NCBI GenBank assembly: GCA_037446915.1
Contig: JBBIHP010000009.1
Location: 1 to 46,877 of the forward strand
Length of the DNA stretch: 46,877 bases
Direction: 5' to 3'
Source of the DNA: DSXH01 sp037446915
GTDB taxonomy: Bacteria > Bacteroidota > Ignavibacteria > Ignavibacteriales > Melioribacteraceae
Made by a program: the position numbers and the translations under genes. Each line of letters opens with the position of its first letter. The first letter of the stretch is position 1. Below, piece after piece: positions 42,377-46,877 of the stretch. Under the pieces are notes generated by a model that did not search any database, was not told where the DNA came from, and worked only from the letters and a program-made list of their open reading frames with translations.

Positions 42377-44125
42377 ATGAAGAAAATTATTTTAACAATT
42401 TTAGGATTGGTTTTATTACCCTTCCTTATTTATGCACAAACAGTTGTTAAGGTTAAAAGTGATAATCCTCCATCCGAAGGTAATCTTAACAAAGCAGTTC
42501 AAGCAGCAATTACTGCTGGAACTCTTAACAATACTGTGTTCGAACTCGAGCCTTACGGTTATTATGTCTTAACCGGAACTATTGGCGTTCCGGCTGGAAT
42601 GACTCTTACAATTAGAGCTCCTGAACCGGGAACAACTCAAACAACAGCACCTCCTCAGGTTGTTTGGTCTGGTACTGGTGGACTGAACCGCGATTACCAG
42701 TTTGAAGTTTTTGGAAATATTAATTTCAAAAACTTCTGGATACGTGCTGCAACTACAGTTGGAGATCAGGTCGGAACTACTATTGTCATTCAGGATGATC
42801 CACTTGCTACCCAACAAAAAGTTACAATGGAAAATATGATTCTTGATTATTATCCATGTCCGCCACTTGCCGGTGGAACAATTACGCTTCAAACCCAGCG
42901 CTTTGTTGGTGATTTTAAGAATGTCTATTTCAAAAACGCTGTTGACCCTCACTTAAGATATTATGGAAGAGCTGTGTCCTATCCTTATAATACAACTGGT
43001 TTACATGCAATAAAAATAGAATTTGAGAATTGTACTTTCGCCAATATGGGCTATGTTCTTATGCAGGAAGGTGGTGAGTATGCAGATGATGTTAGATTTA
43101 ATCATTGCACATTCTTAAACGTAGTTATGTTTCCGCTTCAATCCGGTTGGTGGTGGAAACTTGCAGTTACAAACAGTCTTTTCATTAACTGTTTTATGTT
43201 CGGTAATAATCCAGCGCAAACCGGAACTGGAGATCCTAACGGTGGAACAATGAGAATTGATAGCGTTGCCCGCTTTGGATTTACTGTTCCTTTTACCGAT
43301 GCAAATAGAAGAATTCTTTTTGCTAATAATGCATACTATTTAGAACCATGGCTTGTTGACTGGATGGCAAATAATGATTATAGCAAACAACTCAAAAGAG
43401 AAAGAAGAGATGATGAAATACCCGTTCCACAGCCAATGCTAAGTCCTAGAACAATTCAGTTTTTTGATGGTGTTGGTCAGGATGGGAAAAAACTTTTCCC
43501 GGGAATGAAAAAAGCAAATCTCTATGATAATGTTAATCCGGGTTTTGTTAAACCGCCAACAGATCAAGCTCTTGTAAAAGAATTTATGTGGAGAAAGTGG
43601 TTCGATAACTCCGATGTTAACTGGGCATGGAAACCCAATAATGATTTTATTAGTCTATGGCCTCTCGAAGAAAATTTATCCTATTCCAATCAAACACTTA
43701 GATCTGCCGGATTGAGCGGATTTCCTCTGGGTGATTTAAGATGGTGGCCAACACAATTTACCCAGTGGAAAGCACAAGCGCAGACTGAATATAACAATAT
43801 TACTACATGGAGAGACCAACTAGTTACATCAGTTAAAGAATTATCGAACAATGAAATCCCGAATAATTATGTGTTGAATCAGAACTATCCAAATCCGTTT
43901 AACCCGACAACAAAAATTGAGTATTCAATTCCTGTTGCCGGTAATGTTACACTCAAGATTTTTAATACACTAGGACAGGAAGTAGCTACCTTATTTGATG
44001 GTTTCCAGAATGCAGGTAAGTATGTTGCTGATTTCGACGGTTCAAAATTAGCAAGCGGTGTTTATCTCTATAAGTTGCAAAGTAATGGTGTTTCAATTTC
44101 TAAAAAACTTGTTTTAATGAAATAA
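42377..44125 (+). CDS. T9SS-exported beta-helix-like protein
   Basis: A 582-residue surface or secreted protein. It has a signal peptide (ending FLIYAQ), then a body with the short repeating strands of a parallel beta-helix (INFKNFWIRAATT, VTMENMILDYYPCPP, IEFENCTFANMGYV, VRFNHCTFLNVVM, LAVTNSLFINCFM). A Trp-rich segment (WWPTQFTQWKAQ) precedes a complete T9SS sorting domain (NYPNPFNPTTKIEYSIP, SGVYLYKL, KKLVLMK). AAGGAG lies upstream of the ATG. Such beta-helices are frequent in polysaccharide lyases and hydrolases; no catalytic residues could be named. It is the first of two T9SS cargo genes following the TonB receptor, fitting an extracellular step in polysaccharide capture or cleavage. 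Confidence 0.75.
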   Translation: MKKIILTILGLVLLPFLIYAQTVVKVKSDNPPSEGNLNKAVQAAITAGTLNNTVFELEPYGYYVLTGTIGVPAGMTLTIRAPEPGTTQTTAPPQVVWSGTGGLNRDYQFEVFGNINFKNFWIRAATTVGDQVGTTIVIQDDPLATQQKVTMENMILDYYPCPPLAGGTITLQTQRFVGDFKNVYFKNAVDPHLRYYGRAVSYPYNTTGLHAIKIEFENCTFANMGYVLMQEGGEYADDVRFNHCTFLNVVMFPLQSGWWWKLAVTNSLFINCFMFGNNPAQTGTGDPNGGTMRIDSVARFGFTVPFTDANRRILFANNAYYLEPWLVDWMANNDYSKQLKRERRDDEIPVPQPMLSPRTIQFFDGVGQDGKKLFPGMKKANLYDNVNPGFVKPPTDQALVKEFMWRKWFDNSDVNWAWKPNNDFISLWPLEENLSYSNQTLRSAGLSGFPLGDLRWWPTQFTQWKAQAQTEYNNITTWRDQLVTSVKELSNNEIPNNYVLNQNYPNPFNPTTKIEYSIPVAGNVTLKIFNTLGQEVATLFDGFQNAGKYVADFDGSKLASGVYLYKLQSNGVSISKKLVLMK

Positions 44126-44263
44126 ATGGTGCCTCCATTTATTCTAAAGTCCCGGCTTACTTTAAAAGTAGTAGGTCGGGATGATAGATTATTGGGCGCA
44201 AGAAAAATTTTTAATATGGGTAAAGTAAAATTTCTGTTTAATAATAATTGGAGGTTTATTTCC

Positions 44264-44290
44264 GGAAACCCATTAATAGTAATGGCTTCC
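44264..44290 (+). terminator. Hairpin between the two T9SS cargo genes, possible weak terminator
   Basis: GGAA (44264-44267) and TTCC (44287-44290) enclose CCATTA-ATAG-TAATGG (44270-44285). A run of eight T follows after eight further bases (44299 on). The distance to the T-run is longer than in standard terminators, so it may instead be an RNA-stability hairpin. The rest of the 226-base gap holds another imperfect dyad (TCCCG...CGGGA, 44149-44181) and no credible gene. Confidence 0.35.
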
Positions 44291-44351
44291 AACTCCATTT
44301 TTTTATTAACCTCCACTAATTTAAAATCATTAATTATCTAAAAGGAGGCTT

Positions 44352-46877
44352 ATGAAAAGGTTATCGTACATCTTTGTAACACTAGTACTTTTAAGTGTTA
44401 CAGTTTTTGGGCAGACGTTAAATCCAATAACTCAATGGGGTTTTGTTGGTAATGGCGGCGCAACAAGAACTGGTGGGAGCTGGACATTTGAACCCAGTAC
44501 TACACCAGGAAACGCTGGAACAGTTGGTACTAAACCACTTGAAACTTGGGCAGCAATTAAAGGAGGATTTACTCCTATAACATTGACCGCTAATCAAACC
44601 ATTGTTGTTACCGGTAAAATCCAATTTGTTGGTTCTGGTCCAATTGTATGGAGCGGATTGCGTTATGGATTGTCGAATATTTTAACGCCGGGAGAATTGC
44701 AAAACGCCGGAACAGCAACTGCAGCGTGGAGTGGAACTGAAGCTGCTAATGGTTATATGTTTACACCGCATAGCGGTGTAACAGATTTAGTTTCATGGGT
44801 AGATGGTGGTAATGGAACTCATGGAGTTATTAGAGGCGGTTCATGGTTAAGTACTTTTGGTAATTCTCACAAATCTCTTGGTGTTATTTTACAAAAACCA
44901 GCTCGCGCAGAAATGACTGCCGGTACATATAATTTTGCTATGTCTGTAAAAAGATTAGCTAATAATACCAATGAATTAACCTGGTATATTGTTAAAGACG
45001 ATAACAAATTCTGGACAGGAGGTACTTCCATTGATGCAGAAGGAATAACCGCTACTTTTAACAGTGTCTGTTTTGCTGTTCAAGGATCACCAACAGCTAC
45101 TAATGCTGAAATGCGAGCTATGAGATTGATGGATGTAAAAGTTGGTTTGGGAAATCCAGTTGTCGTCCCTGAAGCTCCATGGGTAGATTATTTTGTTGAA
45201 GATTGGGGATTTATTGGAAACAAAGCTGCAACAAGAACCGCAGGTTGGAATTTTGCTCCTGGAGACGTTTATGGTAATGCCGGCGTAAAAGGTAATCAAG
45301 CTCTTAATGGTTGGTCTGCAATTAGAGGTCAATTTAAAGAACCTATTACACCAACAACAGCCAAAGCTCTTATTGTAACAGGTAAAATTACTTTTGTTGG
45401 TTCAGGACCAATTGTATGGAGCGGATTACGTTATGGTCTATTTATGCATGATAGCTCCGGTGTATTAAAAGATACTAATAAAGCTACGGCTTATTGGACT
45501 GGTAAAGAGTCCGATTCAAAAGGATACATGATTACACCTCAAAGTGGAGTTAATGATCAGGTTGGTTGGGCTTCCGGTGGTAATGGCACTATTGGTGTTA
45601 TTAGAGGTGGTGCATGGATAAGTACATTCGGTAATGCTCACCGTTCATTAGGTATGGTTAGTCAGGCTCCAGCACGTGCAGAAATGGGTGCAGGTACTTA
45701 TAATTTTGCAATTTCTGTAAGACCACTTGGCGATGGTACCAATGAAATAAAATGGTATATCATTAAAGACGATAATTCTTATTGGTCTGGCGGAACAGCA
45801 ATTGATAACGAATTGATTACAACTCAGTATAATGGTCTTTGTTTTGCTATTCAAGGAACGGCAACATCTACTAACGCTGCAATGCGCGAAATGAAATTAG
45901 TTGATGTAAAACTCTCAATGGGCAATCCAATTACAATTCCGGATCCACCATTCAAATCATATTATTTAGACAAATGGGGATTTGTTGGTAACAGAACAAA
46001 CGGTTGGACACTAACACCCGGTGAAATAATTGGTAACTTCTCAGTTGCTGGCTCAACACCTCCTTATGGATTTGTTGCTGTTCGCGGTGGATTCGATTAT
46101 CCTGTTACACCAACTGCAGACAAAGCAATTATTATTACCGGTCAAATGGAATTTGTTGGCGGAGCTTTTGATCTTGCTAATAGCTTGCGTTATGGATTAT
46201 TCTATACAGAAACCCCCGGAACATTTGCAAATAAAGTATGGTCAACAAGCGAGAATAATACTTCGGGTTACCTGTTCTTACCTCCGAGCGGTAAAAATGG
46301 TGCTGCAGAGTGGTGGACAAACAGAAACGGAAGTTTTGGCGGTGTAGTTAACGGTACATGGATGATTCATACCGGATTAAATAATTATCCTTTAAGTACT
46401 CAACTTCAACTTCCACAGAATGTAGTAGCTGGTGCCGGAAAATATGATTTTGCAATTTCAATTCAACCGAAAACAGGTGGAATGGAAATTAAACAATATC
46501 TTATCAAAACAGATAAATCTTATTACTGGGCTGGAACCATAATCGATGGTAAATCACCTCTACCGGCAACTAAATTTAATTCGGTTAACTTTGCATTCTT
46601 CCCGAATAAAGCAACAGCTCTTAATTTCTATGATCTGAAAGTTGATCTTGGCAATCCTATTACTATTCCTCCTATTACCTCTGTTGAAGAAGTGGAAGGG
46701 TTACCAACAGAATATGCACTTAATCAAAACTATCCAAATCCATTTAATCCTTCAACAACTATTGAATTCGCACTGCCAAAGAGCGGTGAAGTAAATCTTG
46801 TTGTATATGATATTCTGGGTAGAGTTGTTAAAGAATTGGTTTCAGGTGTATTCGAAGCTGGAAATCATAAGGTTAAT
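44352..46877 (+). CDS. T9SS-exported protein with three tandem ~257-residue repeats (cut at window end)
   Basis: An open frame of 842 codons runs off the right edge. AAAGGAGG precedes the ATG, and a signal peptide ends VFGQ (residue 22). Three homologous units start with WGFVGN/WGFIGN at residues 29, 285 and 542. Each contains TGKI/QxFVGxGPIVWSGLRYGL-like, GGNGTxGVIRGG.W.STFGN and TYNFAxSVxxL segments and closes with GNPIT/VVxP. Repeat 3 has diverged more than the first two. A T9SS sorting domain begins at QNYPNPFNPSTTIEF (about 795) and is truncated. I do not recognise the repeat; its beta-rich, Trp- and Gly-rich character suggests carbohydrate binding or a surface adhesin. Next to a TonB receptor and a beta-helix protein it may hold polysaccharide at the cell surface, which is inference only. 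Confidence 0.8.
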   Translation, partial: MKRLSYIFVTLVLLSVTVFGQTLNPITQWGFVGNGGATRTGGSWTFEPSTTPGNAGTVGTKPLETWAAIKGGFTPITLTANQTIVVTGKIQFVGSGPIVWSGLRYGLSNILTPGELQNAGTATAAWSGTEAANGYMFTPHSGVTDLVSWVDGGNGTHGVIRGGSWLSTFGNSHKSLGVILQKPARAEMTAGTYNFAMSVKRLANNTNELTWYIVKDDNKFWTGGTSIDAEGITATFNSVCFAVQGSPTATNAEMRAMRLMDVKVGLGNPVVVPEAPWVDYFVEDWGFIGNKAATRTAGWNFAPGDVYGNAGVKGNQALNGWSAIRGQFKEPITPTTAKALIVTGKITFVGSGPIVWSGLRYGLFMHDSSGVLKDTNKATAYWTGKESDSKGYMITPQSGVNDQVGWASGGNGTIGVIRGGAWISTFGNAHRSLGMVSQAPARAEMGAGTYNFAISVRPLGDGTNEIKWYIIKDDNSYWSGGTAIDNELITTQYNGLCFAIQGTATSTNAAMREMKLVDVKLSMGNPITIPDPPFKSYYLDKWGFVGNRTNGWTLTPGEIIGNFSVAGSTPPYGFVAVRGGFDYPVTPTADKAIIITGQMEFVGGAFDLANSLRYGLFYTETPGTFANKVWSTSENNTSGYLFLPPSGKNGAAEWWTNRNGSFGGVVNGTWMIHTGLNNYPLSTQLQLPQNVVAGAGKYDFAISIQPKTGGMEIKQYLIKTDKSYYWAGTIIDGKSPLPATKFNSVNFAFFPNKATALNFYDLKVDLGNPITIPPITSVEEVEGLPTEYALNQNYPNPFNPSTTIEFALPKSGEVNLVVYDILGRVVKELVSGVFEAGNHKVN

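Noticed and set aside
44126..44341. 71-codon open frame between the two T9SS cargo genes
   Set aside because: Its start immediately follows the preceding stop without a ribosome site, its translation has no family features, and the stretch is better explained as an AT-rich spacer with hairpins.

Overview
Organism. The window is AT-rich. Its secreted proteins end in the NYPNPFNP-type sorting domain of the type IX secretion system (T9SS). It also carries TonB-dependent receptors with an N-terminal CarboxypepD_reg-like domain and no SusD partner, and a three-gene uxuB/uxuA/hexuronate-transporter operon. Together these point to a Bacteroidota/Chlorobi-group bacterium, most likely of the Ignavibacteria (Ignavibacterium/Melioribacter type). 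Genes are usually preceded by a Shine-Dalgarno sequence, and several promoters look like ordinary -35/-10 elements with a 17-base spacer. No rRNA, tRNA, CRISPR array or insertion sequence was seen.

Layout. (1) 1-1852: the first codons of a probable catalase-peroxidase gene and a T9SS-exported SGNH/GDSL hydrolase, both on the minus strand. (2) 2203-14773: an AraR-like GntR/LacI hybrid regulator, then a nine-gene plus-strand run. It holds four enzymes matching the oxidative myo-inositol pathway known from Thermotoga (iolG, iolM, iolN, iolO), a small outer-membrane-barrel-like protein, a sugar ABC transporter (ATPase, frameshifted permease, lipoprotein binding protein) and a large FAD/Fe-S oxidoreductase. 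(3) 14818-24161: a second plus-strand run ending in a strong terminator. It holds a zinc dehydrogenase, an organophosphate:phosphate-antiporter-family transporter, a PfkB kinase, a purple-acid-phosphatase-like enzyme, a TonB-dependent receptor, a beta-propeller phytase and a small ABM-domain protein. (4) 24284-26227: a secreted beta-helix protein with a frameshifted tail. (5) 26257-29790, minus strand: hexuronate transporter, uxuA and an SDR-type uxuB. (6) 29925-39174, plus strand: aldo/keto reductase, LacI regulator, xylB, xylA, a cytoplasmic GH3 enzyme and a GPH-family symporter. (7) 39249-46877: a second TonB-dependent receptor and two T9SS cargo proteins, the last one cut by the window edge.

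How it fits together. Regions 2 and 3 read as one phytate (inositol hexakisphosphate) utilisation regulon. Phytase and acid phosphatase strip phosphate. The TonB receptor, OPA transporter and ABC transporter bring in phytate, inositol phosphates and inositol. IolG/M/N/O oxidise, open and epimerise the ring to a hexuronate (tagaturonate in the Thermotoga scheme). The two promoters share the same AraR-like operator, placed at the same offset from the -10 box. Regions 5 and 6 form a second regulon for glucuronate and xylose, the building blocks of glucuronoxylan. Three promoters there carry the operator TTGAA-N-CG-R-TTCAA (or its reverse complement), again starting at the last base of the -10 box, next to the LacI gene that probably reads it. 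The two regulons could meet at fructuronate/mannonate, because inositol-derived hexuronate can be drained through UxuB/UxuA to 2-keto-3-deoxygluconate. The connecting tagaturonate step, KDG kinase and KDPG aldolase are not in the window.

Limits. Functions come from reading motifs, lengths and neighbours; no database search was run. Two frameshifts (permease near 10320, beta-helix gene near 26010) may be real mutations or sequencing errors.
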